Positions 44,806 to 52,345 of a stretch of DNA of 64,000 bases are shown in pieces; positions within the stretch are counted from its first letter, which is position 1, and the number at the start of each line of letters is the position of its first letter. The stretch spans positions 434,001 through 498,000 of the forward strand of contig QVIN01000004.1 in NCBI GenBank assembly GCA_003416985.1, read 5' to 3'. Source of the DNA: Duganella sp. BJB480 (GTDB lineage Bacteria; Pseudomonadota; Gammaproteobacteria; Burkholderiales; Burkholderiaceae_D). The position numbers and the translations under genes are program-made. The notes under the pieces were generated by a model. It was not told where the DNA came from. It searched no databases and worked only from the letters and a program-made list of their open reading frames with translations.

Positions 44806-45075
44806 ATGGCGCAACTCATTTTTACCCAGCAACTGGCCCGCTTCATGGAGGTGCCGCAGGTGGAGACCGGCGCGACCGATCTGCGCGGCGCCCTCGACGC
44901 CGCCTTCGCCGATCATCCACGGCTGCGCGGCTATGTGCTCGACGAGCAGGGCCACTTGCGCGAGAACGTCATCATCTTCATCGACGGCCAGCGCACCCGC
45001 GAACGAAAATTATTGAACGATGCGCTCGCGCCGCATTCCAAAGTCTATATCTTGCAAGCTCTTTCTGGAGGTTGA
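44806..45075 (+). CDS. MoaD/ThiS-family ubiquitin-like protein
   Basis: An 89-aa beta-grasp protein ending in the Gly-Gly tail (ILQALSGG) that in MoaD and ThiS is adenylated or thiocarboxylated. VIIFIDGQRTR near residue 55 is the core strand. It is followed after one base by the BNR-repeat gene, whose ribosome site TGGAGG encodes the Gly-Gly itself, so the two are tightly coupled. No moa or thi genes are nearby, so a role in molybdopterin or thiamine synthesis is not supported; a sulfur-carrier or modifier role with the neighbour is possible. Confidence 0.85.
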   Translation: MAQLIFTQQLARFMEVPQVETGATDLRGALDAAFADHPRLRGYVLDEQGHLRENVIIFIDGQRTRERKLLNDALAPHSKVYILQALSGG

Positions 45076-45076
45076 C

Positions 45077-46165
45077 ATGTCCGACCGCGCCTACATCGGC
45101 ACTCGCAAAGGATTGTTCGAAATCTACCGCACGCACGAGGCGTGGCATCTGGACCGGCAGCATTTCCTTGGCGATCCGGTGACGATGGTGTTGCCGGACC
45201 GGCGCGACGGCACCTTGTACGCGGCGCTGAACCTGGGCCATTTCGGCGCCAAGCTGCACCGACGCGACCCGGGCAGCGAGCAGTGGACCGAGGTGGCGGT
45301 GCCGGCGTTTCCCGTCAAGCCGCAGGATTCGACCGATCCGGTGGAGTGGACGCTGAAGCAGATCTGGTCGCTGGCGGCGGGCGGGCAGGACCAGCCGGGC
45401 GTGCTGTGGGCAGGCACCCTGCCGGGCGGCCTGTTCCGTTCGAACGACCGGGGCGACAGTTGGCAGCTGGTGGAGTCGTTGTGGAATGTGCCGGAGCGCG
45501 CGCAGTGGATGGGCGGCGGCTACGATGTGCCGGGCATCCACAGCATCTGCGTCGATCCGCGCAACAGCAAGTCGGTGCTGGTGGGGATCTCCTGCGGCGG
45601 CGCCTGGCTGACCAATGACGGCGGCGAAAGCTGGAGCATGCGCGCCAAGGGCATGCTGGCCCGCTACATGCCGCCGGAACTGGCCGAGACACAGCAGGTG
45701 CAGGATCCGCACCGCATCGTGCGTTGCCCGGGCGAACCGGACAAGCTGTGGTGCCAGCATCACAACGGCATCTGGCGAAGCGTGGACAACGGCGCCAATT
45801 GGACCGAGGTGATCAGCGCGCCATTGTCCAATTTCGGTTTCGTGACGGCGGTGCATCCGACGGACGGCGAGACGGCGTGGTTCGTGCCGGCCGAGGCGGA
45901 CAGCAAGCGCTACGCCGCGCATGCGGCGCTGGCGGTCACGCGCACCACCGACGGCGGCAAGACCTTCACCGCCTGGCGCGGCGGCTTGCCGCAGCAGCAT
46001 TGCTATGATTTGGTGTATCGCCACGGGCTGGCCGTCAGCGATTGCGGGCAGATACTGCTGATGGGGTCGACCACCGGCGGGGCCTGGTTGTCGGAGGATG
46101 GCGGCGGGCAGTGGCAGACCATCTCCACCACCTTGCCGCCGATTTACTCGGTCAGCTTCGCTTAG
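45077..46165 (+). CDS. BNR-repeat (sialidase-fold) beta-propeller protein
   Basis: A 362-aa protein without a signal peptide. It contains repeated Asp-box motifs of the S-x-D-x-G-x-T/S-W type: SNDRGDSW, TNDGGESW, SVDNGANW, TTDGGKTF and SEDGGGQW, at roughly 50-residue spacing, so a six- or seven-bladed propeller. Sialidase active-site residues cannot be confirmed, and the lack of a signal peptide argues against a sialidase acting outside the cell. Coupled to the MoaD-like gene. The stop overlaps the convergent TetR gene by four bases. Confidence 0.85.
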   Translation: MSDRAYIGTRKGLFEIYRTHEAWHLDRQHFLGDPVTMVLPDRRDGTLYAALNLGHFGAKLHRRDPGSEQWTEVAVPAFPVKPQDSTDPVEWTLKQIWSLAAGGQDQPGVLWAGTLPGGLFRSNDRGDSWQLVESLWNVPERAQWMGGGYDVPGIHSICVDPRNSKSVLVGISCGGAWLTNDGGESWSMRAKGMLARYMPPELAETQQVQDPHRIVRCPGEPDKLWCQHHNGIWRSVDNGANWTEVISAPLSNFGFVTAVHPTDGETAWFVPAEADSKRYAAHAALAVTRTTDGGKTFTAWRGGLPQQHCYDLVYRHGLAVSDCGQILLMGSTTGGAWLSEDGGGQWQTISTTLPPIYSVSFA

Positions 46166-46767
46166 TTGGCGTAAGCCAGGAACATATCGACGGTCGCCTC
46201 GACCACTTTTTTCTGCGTGGCCGCGTCCAGCGGCGGCTGGTTGAGCGTCACTTGCGGCCAGAAGGCGAAGGTCTTCAACTGGCCGCCCAGCATTTGCGGC
46301 GCCAGTACCGGGTCGGCCTTGAGCAGTTTGCCGTCGGCCTGGGCCGCGCGCAGCCAGGCCGTTGCTTCCTCTTCCTTGCGGCTCAGCCGTGTCACCATCT
46401 CCTGCGCCCGTTCGGGCGAGTGGATGGACTCGGCGATCGCCACCCGCGCCAGATCCAGGAAGTAGCTGTCCTGGAGCATGGCCATCTTTTTCCACAGCAA
46501 AGCCAGTAATTGCTCGCGCATCGGCACGGCCGGGTCGTAGGGCTGGTGCTCCTGCGCCATCGAACTATTCCACAACTCATGCAATATCTGCGCGAACAGT
46601 TCGTCTTTACTGGGGAAGTGGTTGTACACCGTGCGCTTGGACACGCCTGCGGTGGCGGCGATCTTGTCCATGCTGGTCGATTCGAAACCGCTGACGCGGA
46701 ATTCCGCGATGGCGGCTTCGACGATGGCCTGGCGTTTGCGGTCGGTCAGTTTGAGGGGCATGTTCAT
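46162..46767 (-). CDS. TetR-family regulator (AefR-like C-terminus)
   Basis: A 201-aa repressor. The N-terminal HTH is typical (IVEAAIAEFRVSGFESTSMD, TAGVSKRTVYNHFPSKDELF), and the C-terminal helical region resembles the AefR group. It is divergent from the metallo-hydrolase gene; a palindrome TACACTGTGTAGTGTA lies between them. The ligand is unknown but presumably linked to the hydrolase substrate. Confidence 0.92.
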   Translation of the reverse strand: MNMPLKLTDRKRQAIVEAAIAEFRVSGFESTSMDKIAATAGVSKRTVYNHFPSKDELFAQILHELWNSSMAQEHQPYDPAVPMREQLLALLWKKMAMLQDSYFLDLARVAIAESIHSPERAQEMVTRLSRKEEEATAWLRAAQADGKLLKADPVLAPQMLGGQLKTFAFWPQVTLNQPPLDAATQKKVVEATVDMFLAYAN

Positions 46768-46812
46768 GGCTTTATTTTACACCGACTAGTTTACTTTTTA
46801 AAAGATAAGAAC

Positions 46813-46828
46813 TACACTGTGTAGTGTA
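46813..46828. promoter_or_regulatory. TetR-type operator between regulator and hydrolase
   Basis: TACACTGTGTAGTGTA, a perfect 6-4-6 inverted repeat, in the 88-base gap between the divergent tetR and metallo-hydrolase genes, next to A/T-rich promoter-like sequence. Likely bound by the adjacent TetR protein. Confidence 0.7.
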
Positions 46829-46855
46829 CATTCTCAATCCTTGGAGTTGCCCATC

Positions 46856-47920
46856 ATGGCTTATCAATCCGCTATCGCCGAATCCGACCTCGACGGCTTG
46901 TCCGTGCCCAGCGCGCCGCGCACGCGGGACGGCAAGTTCCGCAATCCGGTCAAGATGCACAAGATGGGCTTCATCCAGTCGCTGGGCATCATGCTGCGCT
47001 TCGCCTTCGACAAACCCAAGGACACCGTGCCGCGCCAGGCCATTCCCGTTCATGCGATCACGCAGCAGCAGTTATTGGATGCTCCGGATCGCAGCCTGTT
47101 CCGCCTGGGACACTCGACGGTGCTGCTCAAGCTCAACGGCCATTTCTGGTTGACCGATCCGGTGTTTTCCGAGCGCGCGTCGCCGGTGCAGTGGGCCGGG
47201 CCGCAGCGTTTCCACCAGGCGCCGATCAGCATCGAGGAGCTGCCTCCGATCAAGGGCATCATCCTGTCGCACGACCATTACGACCATCTGGACTATGCCG
47301 CAGTGATCAAGCTGGCCGCCAAGACCGAGCATTTCATCACACCGCTGGGCGTGGGCGACCGCTTGATTAGCTGGGGCATACCGGCCGCCAAGGTTCGGCA
47401 GCTGAGCTGGTGGGAGTCGACCCATGTGGCGGGCCTGAGGCTGGTGGCGACACCGGCCCAGCACTTCTCCGGCCGCAGCCTGAGCGACCGCAATAAGACT
47501 CTGTGGGCGTCGTTTGTGATCGAGGATCGGGATGTGAAGGTGTTTTTCAGCGGCGACAGCGGTTATTTTGACGGTTTTAAGGAAATCGGCCGCCGACATG
47601 GCCCGTTCGACCTGACCATGGTGGAAACCGGCGCCTACGATCCGCAATGGCCGGACGTGCACATGCAGCCGGAGGAATCGCTGCAGGCCCACATCGACCT
47701 GCGCGGCAAGGTGATGCTGCCGATCCATAACGGCACCTTCGACCTGTCGCTGCACGCCTGGCACGACCCATTCGACCGCATCCACGAGCTGGCGGCGGAA
47801 CGCCGGCTGCCGCTGGCCACGCCGGAAATCGGCAAGGCGCTTGATATCCACCAGCCGCTGGCGGATGGCCGCTGGTGGGATGAGGTCAAGGCATTGGAGG
47901 CGGCAATGTCCGCCAGCTAA
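46856..47920 (+). CDS. Metallo-beta-lactamase-fold hydrolase (NAPE-PLD/UlaG-like)
   Basis: A 354-aa cytoplasmic metallo-hydrolase. It has FRLGHSTVLLKLNGHFWLTDPVF near residue 80, the metal motif SHDHYDHLD near residue 141 (H-x-H-x-D-H), a downstream metal His in ATPAQHFSGR, Asp in FSGDSGYFDG and a final His in LPIHNGTFDL. This set matches the phosphodiesterase-like NAPE-PLD/RomA group. TTGGAG lies 9 bases before ATG 46856. Controlled by the divergent TetR protein. The substrate, perhaps a phospholipid, is inference from the family. Confidence 0.9.
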   Translation: MAYQSAIAESDLDGLSVPSAPRTRDGKFRNPVKMHKMGFIQSLGIMLRFAFDKPKDTVPRQAIPVHAITQQQLLDAPDRSLFRLGHSTVLLKLNGHFWLTDPVFSERASPVQWAGPQRFHQAPISIEELPPIKGIILSHDHYDHLDYAAVIKLAAKTEHFITPLGVGDRLISWGIPAAKVRQLSWWESTHVAGLRLVATPAQHFSGRSLSDRNKTLWASFVIEDRDVKVFFSGDSGYFDGFKEIGRRHGPFDLTMVETGAYDPQWPDVHMQPEESLQAHIDLRGKVMLPIHNGTFDLSLHAWHDPFDRIHELAAERRLPLATPEIGKALDIHQPLADGRWWDEVKALEAAMSAS

Positions 47921-47940
47921 AACAATGGGGTCGAAACAAT

Positions 47941-48069
47941 GGGGTCAAGTCTGACATTCGGACACGAGCTCTGCGGCTGGCGCGTGCCTACCGCAGAGCT
48001 CGTGTCCGAATGTCAGACTTGACCCCAATTTTACGGTTGAGCTCGTGTCCGAATGTCAGACTTGACCCC
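47941..48069. repeat. 36-bp perfect inverted repeat plus third partial copy
   Basis: A left arm (47941-47976, beginning GGGGTCAAGTCTGACATT) and a right arm (47991-48026) are exact reverse complements over 36 bases, with a 14-base loop. A third copy of the right arm's last 31 bases lies at 48039-48069. A short duplicated AAACAATGGGGTC precedes the left arm. The unit sits between convergent genes, the normal location of REP/REPIN-like or miniature mobile elements. It is not part of any ORF. Confidence 0.85.
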
Positions 48070-48071
48070 AC

Positions 48072-48413
48072 TTAGGCGATGATGTTGATCAGCTTGCCGA
48101 TGGTCTCGCCCTGGGCGTTGATCTGCGGCTTGGGCGGGGCGGTCAGGTCGGCCGGCAGCACTTGCTCGGCGCGGGACGGTTTTTCTATCGCGTTGTTCAA
48201 ATTCGGGGCCGGCGTCGCCTTCAGCGGCGGCGCGGATGCCTGAGCGCTTTGTTGCTGGGTATCGCTTAGCGTCTGCTTATCCTTGGTCAGCTGCACGCGG
48301 CTTTGCTCCAGCCGGCTGGCGTCCTGGTTCACGCGCGACTGGTCCGTTTGCACTTGCCTTTCGGCCTGTGCAATCGATGCCTGCAGCGCACTGACGGACG
48401 TTACGGAAGCCAC
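48072..48413 (-). CDS. Small coiled-coil protein of unknown function
   Basis: A 113-aa protein. Residues 8-55 form a Gln/Ser-rich coiled coil (heptad pattern through ASIAQAERQVQTDQSRVNQD and RLEQSRVQLTKDKQTL), followed by a Pro-rich segment and a short conserved tail GETIGKLINIIA. No signal peptide. I do not recognise a named family. The third repeat copy at 48069 ends three bases from its stop. Confidence 0.6.
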   Translation of the reverse strand: MASVTSVSALQASIAQAERQVQTDQSRVNQDASRLEQSRVQLTKDKQTLSDTQQQSAQASAPPLKATPAPNLNNAIEKPSRAEQVLPADLTAPPKPQINAQGETIGKLINIIA

Positions 48414-48493
48414 GATCTAACCCCTAAGCAAGAATTCCAGGCATGGTAAGGCAGAATCGTATTGAGTACGATCAATTGAAGAGTAGGCCACAA

Positions 48494-48526
48494 AAACAAA
48501 AAAGGCAAGGCTGACCACGCCTTGCC
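48494..48526 (-). terminator. Rho-independent terminator of the TonB receptor gene
   Basis: On the minus strand GGCAAGGC/GCCTTGCC forms an eight-base-pair stem with a seven-base loop, followed by TTTTTTGTTTTTG. It lies 20 bases past the receptor stop. Confidence 0.85.
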
Positions 48527-48545
48527 TGTGAGGGGGACAGGTTGC

Positions 48546-51020
48546 TTAGAAGCGGTACAGCACCGATGCTTCCCAGGTGCGGCCAAACAGCGGACGCGCG
48601 TTGATCGGTCCGGTGCCGCCGGCGGTCAGACGGGAATTGCCTTCGGTCAGGCCCAGTTCGTTGTTGAGGTTGGTGCCGCTGAGGCGTACTTCGATCTTGT
48701 CGCCCAGCGAGAACAGCACGCCGGCGTCGATGGTGCGGTAGGACGGCAGGTATTGCTGGTTGGCCTGGTCAGCCCAGCGCTCGCCGATCGAGGTGTAGGT
48801 GCCGTAGATTTTGGCCGAGTTGCCGTCGCCGAAGGGAATCCGGTAGGTCGGCGTGAAGCGGAACTGCAACTTCGGCTGGCGCTGCACGGTTTTGCCGGCG
48901 GTCTGCGGATTGTCGCGGTATTCCGATTTCTGGTAGTCCCCGGTCAGCGCCAGTTGCAGGTTCTCGATAGGGCGCACGGCAACTTCGAATTCCAGGCCAT
49001 TGCCCTTGGAGCCGCTGATCGAATGCAGCTCGCGGCCGTCGGCCAGGATCTGCGTGAACGCGATGCCGTCGAATTCCGTGTGGAAGGCGTTGATGTAGGC
49101 GCTGTACAGCTGGGTCGCGGTCTTGAAGCCGATTTCGTACTGGCTCACTTTCGGCGTCGGCAGGATGCTGCGGTCGTTGGCGCTCTGCTGGTTGCCTGCG
49201 CCGCGCAGGTCGTCGAACGAGATGAAGGTGTGGCCGCGGTTGGCGCGCACGAACACGGCCGTATCCTTGGCCAGCTTGTAGTTGCCGCCGATGGTGAAGG
49301 AGTTGGCGCTGTCGGTGCGGCTCAGGTAGGTGTTGGAGCCGTCCGGCATCGAGGTGCCGTTGTTGTACACGGTCAGCGGATTGTTGTCGGTGTCGGCCGA
49401 GGTCAGGTTGGAGATCGTGCCGCTGATCTTCTGCTGTTCATGGCGCATGCCGAAGTCGACCTTGATGCGGTCGTTGACCTTCCACTCGTCCGAGATGAAG
49501 CCGGCGGTGTTGCGGCCGTCGTACGAGGCGACCGGCGCGTAGAACACATTGCCGTCGGTGCCGTTCTTCGACACGACCACGCCGTTGTTCAGGGTCACGT
49601 TGATCAGGCTGGCCTGCGGCACGGCCGACATCAGGTGGCTGTTGCCCAGGTACCAGACGTCATGCGACGAGTAGTCGGCGAAGTAGCCGCCGACGGTGAC
49701 GGTGTGGCCGTGGCCGATGTCCTTGCTGACGCGCAGTTCGTCGGTGAACGAAGTCAGTTTCTTCTCCACCGACCACAGGCCGGCCTGCACCACCTGCTGG
49801 TTGCCGTCGACCGCGCCGCCGTGCACATAGGTGGCGGTGCCGGCCGTGGCCAGCTTGCCGCCGGCCGCCGCGACCGCGGCCGCGTTGCCGTTGGCCGAGG
49901 CGATGGCGGCCGTCAGGTAGTCGTTCATCGACAGCGGGTTGTTACCGGTGAACATGGCGTTGGTGTTGAGGTCGCCGTCGAAGCGGTTGAACTTGTTCGA
50001 CACGCTCCACTCGCCGATCTTCTGGTCGAAGTCCGCGCCGAACACGGTGGCTTTGAGGCCGCGCCCGTCCGCCAGGTCGCGGTTGAGCGTCTTGCCGGGC
50101 GCCGCCTCGATGGTGAAGTTGCGCATCTCGCCGCTCATCAGGGTGCCGGTCAGCGGATTGAAGCCGGGGAATTCCGAGATCGTGTGGCCGCCGTTGCTGG
50201 AGATCAGCGGCACGCCGGTGTAGAAAGCGTTCTTGTCGTCGGTGTTGCGCACGTACATGGTCAGCTTGCCGTCGTCGAGCTTGCGGGTCAAGGTGGCGGT
50301 CAGCTGGTGGCCGTCGTCGGCAGGGAAGCCGGCGTCGCGCACGCCATCGGTCTTGCGGTAGAAGCCGCCGACCGAGCCGTACCAGCCGTCGCTGATTTTG
50401 CCGCCGTAGAACATGTCGACGCGGCGCAGGCTGCCGGTGCCGGTGGTGAAGCGCACCGAGCCCTCCGGCGTGTCGCCGCCTTCCTTCAGGATGAAGTTCA
50501 TCGTCGCGCCGGGCTGGGCGTTGGACCAGATGGTGGACGGGCCGCCGCGCAGCACTTCAACGCGCTCGACCGTGTCGTCCAGGCGGAAGGCCGACGAGCC
50601 TTCGAAGAACGACAGCGTCGGCGGCGGGAAGATCGGGTTGCCCATCAGCTGCACCGAGACGAACGGCGAATCGCTGCCCGACGGGAAGCCGCGCACCTCG
50701 ATGTTGGCGCCGGACTGGCCGCCGGTCGATTCCGCATACACGCCCGGCACGATTTTCATGATGTCGGCGGTGCTGCTGGGGGAGGCTTGCTTGAGCTGTT
50801 CTTCGGTGGCGGTGGTGATCGAGAAGGCCGAGTCGACCTTGCGCACGCCGCGCGCCGAGGCCACGCCGGTGACGACCACTTGCTGGACTTCGGCGGCGAC
50901 TTCCTTGGTGGTGGAAGGTTCGGCAGGAGCGGCGCTCTGGGCTTGCGCGGCGGTCTGGTTGACGAGCGTGAGGACGGCAGCCGTGACTGCGGATAACAAG
51001 AACGGGTTCTGGCTTTTCAT
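48546..51020 (-). CDS. TonB-dependent receptor of the disaccharide locus
   Basis: An 824-aa outer-membrane transporter with a signal peptide (to about residue 28), a TonB box-like VQQVVVTGVAS, a plug domain (IMKIVPGVYAESTGGQSGANIEVRG in pieces; VERVEVLRGGPSTIW) and a barrel ending TWEASVLYRF. It is divergent from a LacI regulator and the GH65 operon, so its ligand is probably the alpha-linked disaccharide or oligosaccharide consumed there. Two LacI-type palindromes lie 124-158 bases upstream. A terminator follows. Confidence 0.93.
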   Translation of the reverse strand: MKSQNPFLLSAVTAAVLTLVNQTAAQAQSAAPAEPSTTKEVAAEVQQVVVTGVASARGVRKVDSAFSITTATEEQLKQASPSSTADIMKIVPGVYAESTGGQSGANIEVRGFPSGSDSPFVSVQLMGNPIFPPPTLSFFEGSSAFRLDDTVERVEVLRGGPSTIWSNAQPGATMNFILKEGGDTPEGSVRFTTGTGSLRRVDMFYGGKISDGWYGSVGGFYRKTDGVRDAGFPADDGHQLTATLTRKLDDGKLTMYVRNTDDKNAFYTGVPLISSNGGHTISEFPGFNPLTGTLMSGEMRNFTIEAAPGKTLNRDLADGRGLKATVFGADFDQKIGEWSVSNKFNRFDGDLNTNAMFTGNNPLSMNDYLTAAIASANGNAAAVAAAGGKLATAGTATYVHGGAVDGNQQVVQAGLWSVEKKLTSFTDELRVSKDIGHGHTVTVGGYFADYSSHDVWYLGNSHLMSAVPQASLINVTLNNGVVVSKNGTDGNVFYAPVASYDGRNTAGFISDEWKVNDRIKVDFGMRHEQQKISGTISNLTSADTDNNPLTVYNNGTSMPDGSNTYLSRTDSANSFTIGGNYKLAKDTAVFVRANRGHTFISFDDLRGAGNQQSANDRSILPTPKVSQYEIGFKTATQLYSAYINAFHTEFDGIAFTQILADGRELHSISGSKGNGLEFEVAVRPIENLQLALTGDYQKSEYRDNPQTAGKTVQRQPKLQFRFTPTYRIPFGDGNSAKIYGTYTSIGERWADQANQQYLPSYRTIDAGVLFSLGDKIEVRLSGTNLNNELGLTEGNSRLTAGGTGPINARPLFGRTWEASVLYRF

Positions 51021-51143
51021 GTGGTCTGTGCTTTCTTATGGTGTAAATCGTCTCCTGGACGGCGCGCCACCAGCAAAAACCGCCTGCGGTAGTTCCATCC
51101 CCATCTTCCACGATTCGTGAAGATGGGCCATTGAAACAAGAAA

Positions 51144-51178
51144 TGATATCGATGTCAATCGAAATGTTATCGATGTCA
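51144..51178. promoter_or_regulatory. Tandem LacI-type operators between TonB receptor and lacI
   Basis: TGATATCGATGTCA (51144-51157) and TGTTATCGATGTCA (51165-51178) are near-palindromic sites with a central ATCGAT, 21 bases centre to centre, two helical turns. They lie in the 229-base divergent region and are the likely binding sites of the adjacent LacI protein. Confidence 0.7.
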
Positions 51179-51249
51179 TTTTTCGCGACAAACGAAAATT
51201 TTCTGTCATAATGCGTGCGCACACCCTGTTTCCAACCTATGAGCGATCA

Positions 51250-52257
51250 ATGCCTTCGAATAAGTCTGTAGCCCGCAAAGCCGAAACAGCATTGACGATG
51301 GAGGACCTGGCCAAGCTGGCCGGCGTCTCCAAGATCACCGTTTCCCGCGCCCTGCGCGACAGTCCGCTGGTGACGGCGGAGACGCGGCAGAAGATCCGCA
51401 CCTTGGCCAACGAGCAGGGTTACCGTTTCAATGTGAGCGCGCGCAATCTGCGCATGGGCCGCAGTTATTCGGTGGCGGTTGTGGTGGAAATGACACCCGT
51501 GCGCGGCCGGCCGATGTCCGATCCGTATCCGCTGGAGCTGTTGGGCGGCATAACGCAGGAGCTGACGACCGCCGGCTACAGCGTGGTGCTGACCTCCAAG
51601 CAGTTGATGAACACCGCGCCGGTGCAGGGCGCCGACGGTTTGATCCTGCTGGGCCAGGGTTCGCACGGCGAGGCGGTACGCACGCTGCAGCAGACCGGCA
51701 TGCCGCTGGTGGTGTGGGGCGCGCCGGAAGCCGACACCGACTACATCGTGGTCGGCTCGGACAACAGGAAGGGCGGCATCAGCGCCGCCGAGCGCTTCAT
51801 CGCGCAGGGCCGGCAGAAGCTGGTGTTCCTGGGCGACGTCGATCACGCCGAGGTGCAGGAACGCTGCGCCGGTTTCATCGACGCGATGGGCGGGCGGGCG
51901 ACGGTGCACATCATCCGTCCCAAGGCCTTCACCTTCGAGGCGGGCTTCGACAGCATCTCGGCGCTGTTGAAAAAGAAGGGCGCCATATTCGACGGCGTGT
52001 TTGCCGCCAGCGACTTGCTGGCCATGGGCGCGATCCGCGCGCTGGCCGAGAAGAATTTGCGGGTGCCGGAGAATGTCTCCGTCATCGGCTACGACGATAC
52101 GCCCGGCGCGGCCAGTTTCGTGCCGCCGCTGACCAGCGTGCACCAGTATCTGCGCGACGGCGGCGTGTTGTTGGCCAAGAAGATGTTGGGCCTGATCGAA
52201 GGCCAGCCGGTGGCGTCCGAAATGCTGCCGACCACCTTGATGGTACGCCAGACCTAG
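51250..52257 (+). CDS. LacI-family regulator 1 of the disaccharide locus
   Basis: A 335-aa repressor with the LacI HTH and hinge (MEDLAKLAGVSKITVSRALR, SARNLRMGRS) and a periplasmic-binding-type ligand domain ending in GYDDTPGAASFVPPLTSVHQ, where GYDD is a standard family element. ATG 51250 starts 12 residues before the HTH; an ATG at 51211 is in frame without a better ribosome site. It is divergent from the TonB receptor and upstream of GH65, and probably senses the disaccharide or a product. Confidence 0.93.
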   Translation: MPSNKSVARKAETALTMEDLAKLAGVSKITVSRALRDSPLVTAETRQKIRTLANEQGYRFNVSARNLRMGRSYSVAVVVEMTPVRGRPMSDPYPLELLGGITQELTTAGYSVVLTSKQLMNTAPVQGADGLILLGQGSHGEAVRTLQQTGMPLVVWGAPEADTDYIVVGSDNRKGGISAAERFIAQGRQKLVFLGDVDHAEVQERCAGFIDAMGGRATVHIIRPKAFTFEAGFDSISALLKKKGAIFDGVFAASDLLAMGAIRALAEKNLRVPENVSVIGYDDTPGAASFVPPLTSVHQYLRDGGVLLAKKMLGLIEGQPVASEMLPTTLMVRQT

Positions 52258-52285
52258 TTTTCCCCTGAATTAAGCTGAAAACCTC

Positions 52286-52324
52286 GAAAAACCGGCTTTT
52301 TTCAAAATTCAAACCGCTTTGAAT
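52286..52324. promoter_or_regulatory. Candidate LacI-type operators before GH65
   Basis: AAAAACCGGCTTTTT-like palindrome centred at 52293 and ATTCAAACCGCTTTGAAT at 52307-52324, about 22 bases centre to centre, in the 88-base gap before the GH65 gene. The sequences differ from the 51144-51178 sites, so they may belong to the second LacI protein (56618-57631). Confidence 0.5.
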
Positions 52325-52345
52325 CGCATTTTTAAGGAATACGCT

